This document shows, one piece after another, positions 38,196 through 46,289 of a DNA stretch of 64,000 nt; the first letter of the stretch is position 1, and each line of letters opens with the position of its first letter. The translations under genes were made by a program, and so were the position numbers. This DNA comes from Acidimicrobiales bacterium. GTDB lineage: Bacteria > Actinomycetota > Acidimicrobiia > Acidimicrobiales > Acidimicrobilacustridaceae. The stretch is from positions 398,689-462,688 of the forward strand of contig JAGYKS010000031.1 of NCBI GenBank assembly GCA_018401565.1. The letters are read 5' to 3'. The notes under the pieces were generated by a model. That model was not told the DNA's origin, searched no databases, and saw only the letters and a list, made by a program, of their open reading frames with translations.

Positions 38196-39694
38196 GCGCT
38201 GGGCATGCCCGACTGCAGCTTTTCGAGCACCTGTTCGAGGCTGAAGCTGGCCGGCTTCTGCCGCTGCGGGAACTCGACCAGCGTCTGGATCATCTGGAAC
38301 ACGAACGCCTGGCACGGGATGGCCAAAAAGGCGTGGTCGAGCAGCCAGTCGTAATAGGTGTTGGACGTGAGCGGTGCCCGCTCATAGGGATCGGTGCGCA
38401 GGTTGAACATCAGCGGCACCCGCAGTTCGGTGAACGGCTCGGCCCAGATGCGCAACGTGCCTTCACACCGCTGCTCGAGGAACACCATCTTCCAGTTGTC
38501 GTAACGCACGGCGCACAGGTCGCCGTCGTCAGTGACGTAGAAAAAGAAGTTGCGGGCGCTGTGGTCGGCGTCGCCGGTGAGCCACGGCAACTGGTTGTGA
38601 CCGTCGAGATGAACCTTGTACGACCTGCCGTCCAGCTCGGTCCCAGCCTTGAGCTGCGGTGCGATGTCGTCCACGCCAGCGGCGGCCAGCAGGGTCGGGA
38701 ACCAGTCGTTGTGGCTCATCATCCCGTTGTGCACGACCCCGGCATCGATGTGCCCGGGCCACCGCATCACACACGGCACCCGGTAGGCGCCCTCCCAGTT
38801 GGTGTTCTTCTCACCACGAAACGGCGTCGTGCCGGCGTCGGGCCACGAGTTGGTGTGCGGGCCGTTGTCGGTTGAGTACACCACGATGGTGTCATCGGCC
38901 AGACCAAGCTCGTCGAGCAGGTTCAACAGGTCGCCCACCAGGTCGTCGTGGTCCATCATCGTGTCGTGGTACTGCGACTGCCACCGACCGGAACGGCCCT
39001 TGCTCTCGGGCTTGGTGTGGGTGCGGAAATGCATGTGGGTCGAGTTGAACCACACGAAAAACGGCTGGTCGGTTTCGGCCTTGTCGGTGATGAACGTGCT
39101 GGCGGCGGCCAGGAACTCCTCGTCAACGGTCTGCATGCGGTGTTTGGTGAGCGGGCCGGTGTCTTCGATGCGCTGGGTGCCGTCGCCGTTGGCCCACGAG
39201 TGGATCACGCCACGGGGCCCAAAGCGTTCGGCGAAGTTCGGGAAGTCCTCGGGCTTTGGGTAGTCGTCGAGCTCGGGCTCTTCTTCGGCATTGAGGTGGT
39301 AGAGGTTGCCGAAAAACTCGTCGAAGCCGTGGGCGGTGGGCAGGAACTCGTCTTTGTCGCCGAGGTGGTTCTTGCCGAACTGGCCGGTGGCGTAACCCTG
39401 GGCCTTCAACGCCGTGGCGATGGTTGGATCCTCGGGGCGCAGACCGATGTCGGCACCCGGCATGCCCACCTTGGTCAGACCTGTGCGCATCGGGTTCTGG
39501 CCGCAGATGAACGCCGCCCGGCCGGCAGTGCAACTCTGCTCGCCGTAGTAGTCGGTAAACCGCACCCCCTCGTTGGCGATGCGATCGATGTTGGGGGTGC
39601 GGTATCCCATGAGCCCGTCGGAATAGCAGCTCAGGTTGGAGATCCCAATGTCGTCACCCCAGATAACAAGAATGTTCGGTTGACCGTTTGGCAC
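38192..39694 (-). CDS. type I sulfatase (arylsulfatase-like), Cys-type
   Basis: A 500-residue alkaline-phosphatase-superfamily sulfatase. NILVIWGDDIGISNLSCYSDG supplies the metal-binding DD. The modification motif is SCTAGRAAFICG (Cys-Thr-Ala-Gly-Arg; Gly replaces the usual Ser/Pro slot). ATGQFGKNHLGD carries the conserved Lys/His. VYSTDNGPHTNSWPD supplies the metal-binding DN. I chose GTG 39694 because AAGGA lies 6 bases upstream. The longer frame to 39742 adds residues without similarity. No signal peptide, so it is probably cytoplasmic. The FGE gene follows. Substrate unknown (aryl sulfate, sulfated sugar or sulfolipid). Confidence 0.9.
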   Translation of the reverse strand: MPNGQPNILVIWGDDIGISNLSCYSDGLMGYRTPNIDRIANEGVRFTDYYGEQSCTAGRAAFICGQNPMRTGLTKVGMPGADIGLRPEDPTIATALKAQGYATGQFGKNHLGDKDEFLPTAHGFDEFFGNLYHLNAEEEPELDDYPKPEDFPNFAERFGPRGVIHSWANGDGTQRIEDTGPLTKHRMQTVDEEFLAAASTFITDKAETDQPFFVWFNSTHMHFRTHTKPESKGRSGRWQSQYHDTMMDHDDLVGDLLNLLDELGLADDTIVVYSTDNGPHTNSWPDAGTTPFRGEKNTNWEGAYRVPCVMRWPGHIDAGVVHNGMMSHNDWFPTLLAAAGVDDIAPQLKAGTELDGRSYKVHLDGHNQLPWLTGDADHSARNFFFYVTDDGDLCAVRYDNWKMVFLEQRCEGTLRIWAEPFTELRVPLMFNLRTDPYERAPLTSNTYYDWLLDHAFLAIPCQAFVFQMIQTLVEFPQRQKPASFSLEQVLEKLQSGMPSA

Positions 39695-39779
39695 GATGAT
39701 TCCTTGTGGTTGAGAAGTCCGGAACCCGACCATGTCGGACACCGGGTGGGGACTGACACACCGTGGCCGTGGTCATGAG

Positions 39780-39981
39780 TATGGCTGATCGTCACCACGC
39801 TGCCACCTCCGTCCCTCGACGTTCCCGACGGCACGTACGTCGCCCAGCCCACCGCCATGCTGGCATTGCGCAACATCACCATCGGGTGCGGTGGCAGCAC
39901 CACCATCTTCAACCCCACCGAGCCCGTCACTCGGGCCCAGATGTCGGCGTTCATCTACCGGCACCAGCCCGCGCCCACCTG
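39780..39981 (+). pseudogene. orphan S-layer-homology (SLH) domain tail
   Basis: The frame encodes PSLDVPDGTYVAQPTAMLAL, ITIGCGGSTTIFNPTEPVTR and AQMSAFIYRHQPAPT, then stops at TGA 39981. FNPTEPVTRAQMSAFIYR is a standard SLH motif that binds cell-wall polymers. A stop lies immediately upstream (TGAGTATGG) and there is no start codon or signal peptide. This is therefore the 3' remnant of a surface protein whose 5' part is lost or replaced by the sulfatase region. The lipase gene begins 23 bases later. Confidence 0.75.
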
Positions 39982-40004
39982 ATTGCCAGCCCTAGGATCC
40001 GGCC

Positions 40005-41277
40005 ATGAACAAGCTGGGTTGGATGATCGGCGGGGTGCTGGCCGCAGTCGTGCTGGTGGTGGTGGCGGTGGTCGGGTACCCGGCCGTCGACCGCGTGCAG
40101 TCCGACCGCCGCCAGGACGAGCTCGAGCCGTTCTACGCCACGCCCGACCCCCTGCCCGACGGACCGGCCGGCGCGCTGGTGCGCCACGAACCGCTCACCG
40201 AGGGCGTCAACCTCCCCAACGCCGCCGCCCACCGCATCCTGTACCTCACCGAGGACCCCAACGGCGCCCCCCGGGTGCGCCGGAGGTCGCCTGTTCATCC
40301 CTGACGGCCCCGCCCCGCCGGGAGGGCGCCCGGTGGTGTCGTGGGCCCACCCCACCACCGGGATGGGCGACGCCTGCGCCCCGTCACGCACCCCCAAGCC
40401 CACCGACCTGATGGACTGGCTGCCGGCCATGCTCGACCTGGGCTGGGTGGTCGTGGCCACCGACTACGCCGGTCTGGGCACCGACGGGGTGGAGTCGTAC
40501 CTGATCGCCGAGTCCGAAGTTCGAGACGTGGTCAACGCCGTGCGCGCCACGCGCAACTTCCCCGATGCCAACGCGTCGTCGACCTACGCCGTGTTCGGCC
40601 ATTCCCAGGGCGGTCACGCCTCACTGTGGGCCGGCACGCTGGCACCGCAGTACGCACCGGAGCTGGACCTGGTCGGCGTGGCCGGTGCCGCCCCGGCAGC
40701 GCCACTTGCCGACCTGGTCAGCGAGCTGTGGGACACCGACCTGGCGTGGCTGATCGGCGCCGAAGTGAGCGTCTCCTACCCCGCCAACTACCCCGGCCTC
40801 GACCTCACCGACGTGCTCACCGACGCCGCCTTGGGGTCGTACGCCAACCTGGCCGAGGACTGCCTGGGCACCGGCGGAGCAGAGTCCGAGATCCGCAGTG
40901 CGTTCAAACAGCAGTTCTACGTCCGCAACCCGATGGACGTGCCGGCGTGGGCGCAGGTCCTCAACGACCAAAGCGCACCACCGGTACCCGCTGACATCCC
41001 GGTGCTGGTGACCCAGAGCGTGAACGACGGCGTGATCGCGTCGGCCAGCATCGCCCGCATGACCACCCAGTGGTGTGCCGCCGGGTCGGTCATCAACACC
41101 GTGTGGCTGGGGCCGCTGCGAGGGTCGACTGACAGCTCGAGCGTGCTCACCCATGTGTACGAGGGTGTTGTGGGTGGCGCCATTGCCACCACGTGGCTCG
41201 AGGGACGTTTCGCCGGCGAACCCGCCCCCACCAGCTGCGGCCAGTCGGCACCCATCATCGCCGCATCCGACGGTTAG
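40005..41277 (+). CDS. secretory lipase (LIP family) alpha/beta hydrolase (frameshifted)
   Basis: About 420 residues. An N-terminal hydrophobic anchor or signal (LGWMIGGVLAAVVLVVVAVVG) is followed by the PF03583-type lipase domain. VVATDYAGLGTDG and YAVFGHSQGGHASLWAG carry the nucleophile Ser (GHSQGG). PVLVTQSVNDGVI carries the probable acid Asp. HVYEGVVGGAIATTWLEGRF supplies the His near the C-terminus. The frame shifts near 40278, just before LFIPDGPAPPGGRPVVSWAHP. Start ATG 40005. The protein is exported or membrane anchored and would hydrolyse lipids outside the cell. Two Cys pairs (GDACAPS, EDCLGTG) could form disulfides. Confidence 0.85.
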
Positions 41278-41301
41278 CCGGCGCACTGCCCGCCGGGTCG
41301 A

Positions 41302-41378
41302 CGCGCACCCACACCCGCAACCGCACCCGCACCCGCACCCGCACCCACACGCACACGCACACGCACCCGCACCCGCAG
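41302..41378. repeat. CA/CCGCA simple-sequence repeat
   Basis: A 75-bp microsatellite of CACCCGCA/CACACG units lies between the lipase and GNAT-AAA genes. It is G-poor on the plus strand and not coding. Confidence 0.85.
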
Positions 41379-41417
41379 TCACCGAGCGGATCTGCCGGCC
41401 CCGACGTAGGCTTGGGC

Positions 41418-42690
41418 ATGGACTATCAGGTCTGCGACCTCGCACCATCGGATCTCGGCGCCGCAGTGCACCTGCTCGAAGAGTTGCGGGCATTGCCCGA
41501 CAGTTCGCCGATGGAGATCGCCCAGTTCATCGCCGACGTGAACGACGGTGCCGTGGTGGTGGTGGCGTTGGCCAACGGAGTGATGGTGGGGTTGGCCAGT
41601 GCCCGCGTGGCCAGTGATCGCGCCTGGACCCAGCTGGTGGCGATCGCACCGCAGTGGCGGGGTCGGGGTATCGGGTCGGCGTTGGCCAAGGGGCTTGAGG
41701 ACCGGTTGCTGCATCAGGGTGTGCGCAGGATCTCGGCGTTGTTGGGGCCCGGCGAAGTGGGCGAACAGGCGCTGCTGAACCGGGGGTTCACCGCCACCAC
41801 CGGCATGGTCCTGTACGAAAAGTCCCTGTCGCTCGAACCCGGTGAGGTTCGCATCATCGACAAGTGGGGCGGGCAGATCCTCGACGGCGACCTGTGGGAC
41901 AAGGCCGCCGGGATGGAACGCGAAAAGGCGTTGATCGACCAGCGCATCGTGGCGCCGCTGTCGGACCCGGCCCTGGCGGCGCAGATCGGGCTGCGCCCAC
42001 CGGCCACGGCGTTGATGTTCGGGCCGCCCGGCACCGGCAAGACCACCTTCGCCCGAGCGACGGCCGGACGTCTGGGGTGGCCGTTCGTGGAGTTGTTGCC
42101 GTCGAAGTTGTCCAGCGGTGAAGGCACCCTGGCCAACGAACTGCGTGAGGCCCTCACCGAACTGGGCCAGCTCGACCATGTGGTGATCTTCATCGACGAG
42201 TTCGACGAGATCGCACCGGCGCGCGAGCACCGACCGGCATCAGCAGGAGTGGTCAACGAACTGTTGAAGTCCATTCCGGACTTCCGCCGTCGGCCGGGCC
42301 GGTTGTTGATCTGTGCCACCAACTTCGTCGACGCCATCGACCCCGCAGTGATGCGCCCGGGACGATTCGACCTGCTCATCGGCATCGGCCCACCCGACCA
42401 AACGGCGCTGACGGCGTTGTGGGAACAGGCGCTGGCCACCATGAACCTTGAACCCGGCGTGGACCCGGCCGCCCTGGCCGCCCAATGCACGGGATTCACT
42501 CCCGGCGACGTGGACCTGGCGGCCCAACGTGCTGCCGCAGAAGCATTCGCCCGGGCGCGCACCCAGGAGTCGCAGGCCATGGTCACCATCGACGACCTCA
42601 CGGCCGCCGCCACGCGCACCAGCGCGTCCATCACGCCTGAGATGCTCGAAACCTTCACCGTCCGAAGTTTCGGAGTTCGAACGGGTCTGA
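41418..42690 (+). CDS. GNAT acetyltransferase-AAA ATPase fusion (frameshift near 3' end)
   Basis: About 424 residues. The N-terminal ~140 form a GNAT domain (VVALANGVMVGLASARV, then the acetyl-CoA loop PQWRGRGIGSALAKGLED). After the linker KWGGQILDGDLW comes a classic AAA module: Walker A GPPGTGKTTFARA, Walker B VVIFIDEFDEIA, sensor-1 LLICATNFVDAID, an Arg-finger region RPGRFDLLIGIG, and a C-terminal lid. Dropping one C at 42662-42663 changes the tail to ETFTVEVSEFERV with TGA at 42690, six bases before a convergent stop. Start ATG 41418. Coupling a remodelling ATPase to an acetyltransferase suggests acetylation of a protein that is pulled or unfolded. The target is unknown. Confidence 0.75.
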
Positions 42691-42695
42691 ATCAG

Positions 42696-42916
42696 CTACC
42701 AAACTGCACCCGACGAGTAGCCGAAGTACGGGAAAATCTCGCCCGATCCGCCATTCCCGCCCATGATCCCTGATCCGGCCTGTCCATTGCCCGTGGTGCC
42801 GCTGCCACCAGCGCCGCGTCACTGGCGCCGGCATTACTGGTCTGAGCATCACCGGATCCGGTATTGAAGGACGCTGTACTGTTACCCGATGGCTGATCGG
42901 GCACCGCTGTCACCAC
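42696..42916 (-). CDS. candidate small Gly/Ser-rich protein (frameshifted)
   Basis: Reading the minus strand, VPDQPSGNSTASFNTGSGDA and QTSNAGASDA continue, after a one-base shift near 42818, as GAGGSGTTGNGQAGSGIMGG and NGGSGEIFPYFGYSSGAVW, stopping at TAG 42696. The stop lies only six bases from the corrected convergent stop of the GNAT-AAA gene, and the possible GTG starts (42904-42916) abut the divergent MFS start. This spacing is what one expects of a real gene. About 72 residues, low complexity, aromatic C-terminus, no signal peptide. Function unknown. It is an unverified ORF. Confidence 0.4.
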
Positions 42917-42920
42917 CTCG

Positions 42921-44177
42921 GTGGGTGATCCGTTGACCGGCCACACCCCAACCGCATCGCCGGCCCCCATCAGTCACCGCTCGGCGCTTGCCCAGTTGCG
43001 ATCGTCACCGCGGTTTGCCTGGCTCATGGTGGCGTTGCTGTTCAGCGCCATCTCGGTGGGGGCACGCGAAGTGACCCGGCTGAGGTATGTCAGCGACGCC
43101 TTCGGCAGCGAGTTCGGCATCGGGACGGTGGCGGTGGTGTTTGCCCTCACCCTGGCGGTATCGAGCGTGGTCGCCGGCCGCCTCGTCGACACCCACGACC
43201 CCCGCCCGTACCTGGTGGGATCGCTGGTCGCCAGCTTCGTGGTCACCATCATCAACGCCTGGCTACTCACCCGCGGGCAGATGCCCATGGGCTGGCTGAT
43301 CCCGTCGGTTGCCATCGAGGCGGTCACGTTCGGGGTGGGCACGACGGGTCTGGTGAAAATCCAGGCCGCCGTCGTTCCCCCCAGCGCCCGGGGCACCGCC
43401 GAAACGGTGAACATCCTGCGGACCGGGCTGGGGGCGGCCGTGGGCATCGTGATCGCCGGAGTTGTCGACGACCCGGTGGTGACCCTTGTCCTCTCAGCCG
43501 GGATCACGGTGTTGGCTGCGGTGATGGTCACGGTGGTGGTGTGGCCCATCGTCGTGCCCCGACTGACCGTGCCCGCCCAGCGCACCGCCGAGCTGGTGCG
43601 CACGGTGCGTTCCCTGCCGGCGCTGCGCCGCACCGTCACCATCGACCTGGTGCTCGCCGTGGTGCTGCCCACCCAGTTCATCGCCCTGGTCATCACCGAC
43701 CAGGACACCACCGCCATCACCACGCTGGCGTTCACGGCGTCGTTGTTCGGCGTGGTGACCGGACGGCTGGTCCTGGTCGCCACCGGGCTGACCGGCAATC
43801 TCACCCGTCGGCTCAGGTCTTCGTACCTCGCCTTCACCGCCGTGGCCGTCGCCGGCACCCCAGCGCTCATCGGCGGGTGGATCATCGACCGACGGGTGCT
43901 CACGGCGGTGGCGGTGTTCATCGCCAGTGCACTGCTGGCGTTCTCCCAGAATCTCCCCGTGGCGCTGTTGCAGCAACAGGTGCCCGAGGCCATCCGAGGG
44001 TCGCTGTCAGGGGCGATGAATGCCGCCCGCAACCTGCTCATCGCCGCCACCGCAGTGGCGGTCACCACCCTCACCTACGTGTTCAGCGCTGCCGTGCTCG
44101 CTGGCGCAACCGTGGTGCTGCTGTTGGCCGGATATGCCGTCGCCAAACGGTTCACCGGGCTCACCGCCGATCAGTGA
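42921..44177 (+). CDS. major facilitator superfamily transporter
   Basis: 418 residues with about twelve hydrophobic helices (for example FAWLMVALLFSAISVG, VVFALTLAVSSVVAGRLVD, TLVLSAGITVLAAVMVTVVV, AVAVFIASALLAFSQNLPVALL, AAVLAGATVVLLLAGYAVA). The loop GRLVDTHDPRPYLVG between helices 2 and 3 corresponds to MFS motif A. The linker TVPAQRTAELVRTVRSLPALR between halves is Arg-rich and cytoplasmic. Such a protein is a proton-coupled exporter or importer. The substrate cannot be told. The start GTG 42921 is uncertain; the first ~25 residues are polar. Its end overlaps the convergent small ORF at 44171 by seven bases. Confidence 0.75.
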   Translation: MGDPLTGHTPTASPAPISHRSALAQLRSSPRFAWLMVALLFSAISVGAREVTRLRYVSDAFGSEFGIGTVAVVFALTLAVSSVVAGRLVDTHDPRPYLVGSLVASFVVTIINAWLLTRGQMPMGWLIPSVAIEAVTFGVGTTGLVKIQAAVVPPSARGTAETVNILRTGLGAAVGIVIAGVVDDPVVTLVLSAGITVLAAVMVTVVVWPIVVPRLTVPAQRTAELVRTVRSLPALRRTVTIDLVLAVVLPTQFIALVITDQDTTAITTLAFTASLFGVVTGRLVLVATGLTGNLTRRLRSSYLAFTAVAVAGTPALIGGWIIDRRVLTAVAVFIASALLAFSQNLPVALLQQQVPEAIRGSLSGAMNAARNLLIAATAVAVTTLTYVFSAAVLAGATVVLLLAGYAVAKRFTGLTADQ

Positions 44178-44389
44178 ACCGGCGCTGACATCCAACGCGT
44201 AACCACTCCCCCATCCGCTGCCACGCCCTGCAGCTCGGAGGCTGCCGCCGCTGCGAACCGCACCGTGATCGCTCTGCCCAACACGGGAAACAGCGGTGGC
44301 GAGCGGAACGGAATCGGCGGCGCTGCTGACATGGCCCCCATCGCATCTGGCCGGCCGGGCGAGTCACCCGGCCACCATTGCACCCGCAA
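44171..44389 (-). CDS. candidate small ORF at the end of the tubulin-like operon
   Basis: 72 codons (RVQWWPGDSPGRPDAMGAMS, then FPVLGRAITVRFAAAAASEL). It lies in the same frame as the preceding Pro-rich membrane gene, separated only by TGA CTG and a few codons (APPLPRG). It could therefore be a separate TTG-started protein, a readthrough extension, or the true C-terminus if the TGA is an error. It ends seven bases inside the convergent MFS gene. No family is recognised. Confidence 0.35.
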   Translation of the reverse strand: MRVQWWPGDSPGRPDAMGAMSAAPPIPFRSPPLFPVLGRAITVRFAAAAASELQGVAADGGVVTRWMSAPVH

Positions 44390-44413
44390 CCCCCGGGGTA
44401 ACGGCGGTGCCAG

Positions 44414-45340
44414 TCACCGCACCCGGCAGGCCAACTCCCACTGATCGCGGGTGACGGCACCCGTGGCGATGTCTTGCATGGTCTGTGGATCACACCGGTA
44501 GCGGGCGGTGGTGATGGTCATGTCGAACGAGGGGGCGAACCCGGTGTCGGGGTCGTACCAGTTCCCATCGTCGAAAAAGATGGCGAACGCCCGCATGAGC
44601 AGCCAGGCGTCGTCACGCACTCCGGAATCAAAGTCGTAGGCCGGGGTGAGGTCGATCGTCACCGTTGCGTTGTCGGGGTCGTAGGCAAGGGTGTCCACAC
44701 TCACGATGAGTCCGTCATCTTCCACGGCGTCGATGATGTCCTGCCGGGTTGCGTTGAACACGATGGGGAACCCATACCGCTGCATGTCGTCGTAAGTGAG
44801 TTCGATCCCGGGGTCATCATCGGGCTGTGTGCCCGGCGGGGATGTAGCCGGCGGCGCCAGCGTGGAACTCACGGTGGGGTCGGGATCGACGCCAGCCCCA
44901 GTCCCAGCCCGAGTCGACGTGCTGTCGGTGCTGTCGGTGACTGCGCCCACCACCCCGATCATCGTTAGTGCGACCACCACGACAGTCACGACCACCTTGG
45001 TGGTTGTGGTCCACTGCCGTTTCAGCCACACCAGAACCAGCCCCACCACACCGCACAGCAGCAGTGAGACCACGACCAGCGCCGTGTTTTCGAACCATCG
45101 CTGCGGCTGGGCCAACCCATCACCTGCTGGGTCAGCGCTGTAATCCCAGGGCGACGGGGCCGCCTGCTGCGGCATTGACGCGGCGCGCCCGAACCCCGCG
45201 GCCGATGCTGGCGATCCTGGCGGCGGCGGACCGGGCGGTGGTGGTGGCGGCGGGGGCGGACCGGGTGGCGCTGGTGGCGGTGCCCCGGGCCGACCAGGAG
45301 TTGCCGGTGGTGACGAACCCGGGCGCAGTCCCACTCCCAT
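44414..45340 (-). CDS. Pro-rich two-helix membrane protein
   Basis: 308 residues. The N-terminal ~50 are a cytoplasmic Pro-rich region with a run of nine prolines followed by GPPPPG. Then come WDYSADPAGDGLAQPQRWFE and two close membrane helices (ENTALVVVSLLLCGVVGLVLV and TKVVVTVVVVALTMIGVVGAV). A Thr/Ser-rich linker leads to an ~130-residue extracytoplasmic domain (YDDMQRYGFPIVFNATRQDI, DDAWLLMRAFAIFFDDGNWY, two late Cys). ATG 45340 begins seven bases after the metalloprotease stop, so it belongs to the operon. The domain layout suggests an envelope scaffold. Family unknown. Confidence 0.65.
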   Translation of the reverse strand: MGVGLRPGSSPPATPGRPGAPPPAPPGPPPPPPPPPGPPPPGSPASAAGFGRAASMPQQAAPSPWDYSADPAGDGLAQPQRWFENTALVVVSLLLCGVVGLVLVWLKRQWTTTTKVVVTVVVVALTMIGVVGAVTDSTDSTSTRAGTGAGVDPDPTVSSTLAPPATSPPGTQPDDDPGIELTYDDMQRYGFPIVFNATRQDIIDAVEDDGLIVSVDTLAYDPDNATVTIDLTPAYDFDSGVRDDAWLLMRAFAIFFDDGNWYDPDTGFAPSFDMTITTARYRCDPQTMQDIATGAVTRDQWELACRVR

Positions 45341-45347
45341 GGACCGC

Positions 45348-46289
45348 TCAACGGGCACCTCGCCCGGTGCCCAGCAGCCACAACCCCATGCGGTCGCCGG
45401 GCCCGAACCACAACGGCGACTGCGGGCTGGCGAACGGGTACATCTGCTCGGTGGCAACATCCACGTGGCCCAGGTTCAGGGCGTGCCCAAGCTCGTGCAA
45501 CAGCACCGACCCCAGCGTGTGGCCCGGCCCGAACCCCGGCACGGCGTCGGGATCGTTGCCGATCAGCGCACGACTGCCAAGGATCTGGTCACCGCTGAAC
45601 ACCACCCGGGCGTGTCCCAGTGTGTCGCCGCCAACGGCCATGCCGGTGTGGTGTTGCGCCTCGTCGGGCTCGACGAACGCCACCCAGATGCCGCCGGCAA
45701 CTTCCTCGATCTGCGACAACTCCTCGAATCCGCCGTCGAACCGGAACGTCAACCCCGAGGCATCGGCCAGCACCTGCAGCGCCGTGGCCACCATCTCGGC
45801 TCCGTCGTGTGGCCCCACCCCGGTGCGCAAGTGCCATCCGATCGGCCCGCTGTCGGCGAAGCGGCATGGCCGACCGTCGACCAGGCTGTTGAAGGCGTAC
45901 GACCCCTGCTGTGCCGGCGGCGATGGCAGCGCCGTCGGCGTGATCAGTGAGCCATGCGATGGCAGGGTGGCTGCGGTCGGGCCGCTGGCGTCGAACCCCA
46001 CCAGTTGGCGCGACGAGCGACTGCCCGCAGCGCGAAGAACCGGCACACGATCGATGGGGGCCGAGGCGTCGGGGCCAAACACGGCCAGGTGTGACGACTG
46101 GAGGAGATTCGACAGGTCGACACACACGATGGTGGACACCAGCGCTGAAGCGTTGGCGTGCAGGCCGTGCACCTCGACTCCTTCGGCGATGGCATCAGCG
46201 GCGGGACCCTTGAGTCCGGCTGCCACCCACACCGACCTGCGGGCGATGCGGTCACCGTGAAGCTCATTCAAGCCGTCGCTGGTCCACAA
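45348..46289 (-). CDS. matrixin-like zinc metalloprotease (N-terminus unclear)
   Basis: The C-terminal ~200 residues form a metzincin/matrixin-type protease domain. SGPIGWHLRTGVGPHDGAEM and EEVAGGIWVAFVEPDEA precede the zinc helix LHELGHALNLGHVDVATEQMY (HExxHxxxxxH, with the Met-turn region after it). The N-terminal ~100 residues (WTSDGLNELHGDRIARRSVW, VCVDLSNLLQSSHLAVFGPD) read smoothly from the upstream large gene if a frameshift near 46310 is removed. The protease may therefore be the C-terminal domain of that protein or a separate gene with an obscured start. No signal peptide is visible here. It would cut proteins outside the membrane if exported. Confidence 0.65.
   Translation of the reverse strand: MWTSDGLNELHGDRIARRSVWVAAGLKGPAADAIAEGVEVHGLHANASALVSTIVCVDLSNLLQSSHLAVFGPDASAPIDRVPVLRAAGSRSSRQLVGFDASGPTAATLPSHGSLITPTALPSPPAQQGSYAFNSLVDGRPCRFADSGPIGWHLRTGVGPHDGAEMVATALQVLADASGLTFRFDGGFEELSQIEEVAGGIWVAFVEPDEAQHHTGMAVGGDTLGHARVVFSGDQILGSRALIGNDPDAVPGFGPGHTLGSVLLHELGHALNLGHVDVATEQMYPFASPQSPLWFGPGDRMGLWLLGTGRGAR

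Noticed and set aside
41302..41378. Repeat array resembling a CRISPR
   Set aside because: It has no unique spacers; units are 6-8 bp simple sequence.
42691..42773. C-terminal extension of the GNAT-AAA protein to 42773
   Set aside because: A one-base correction gives a better family-like tail and a stop at 42690.
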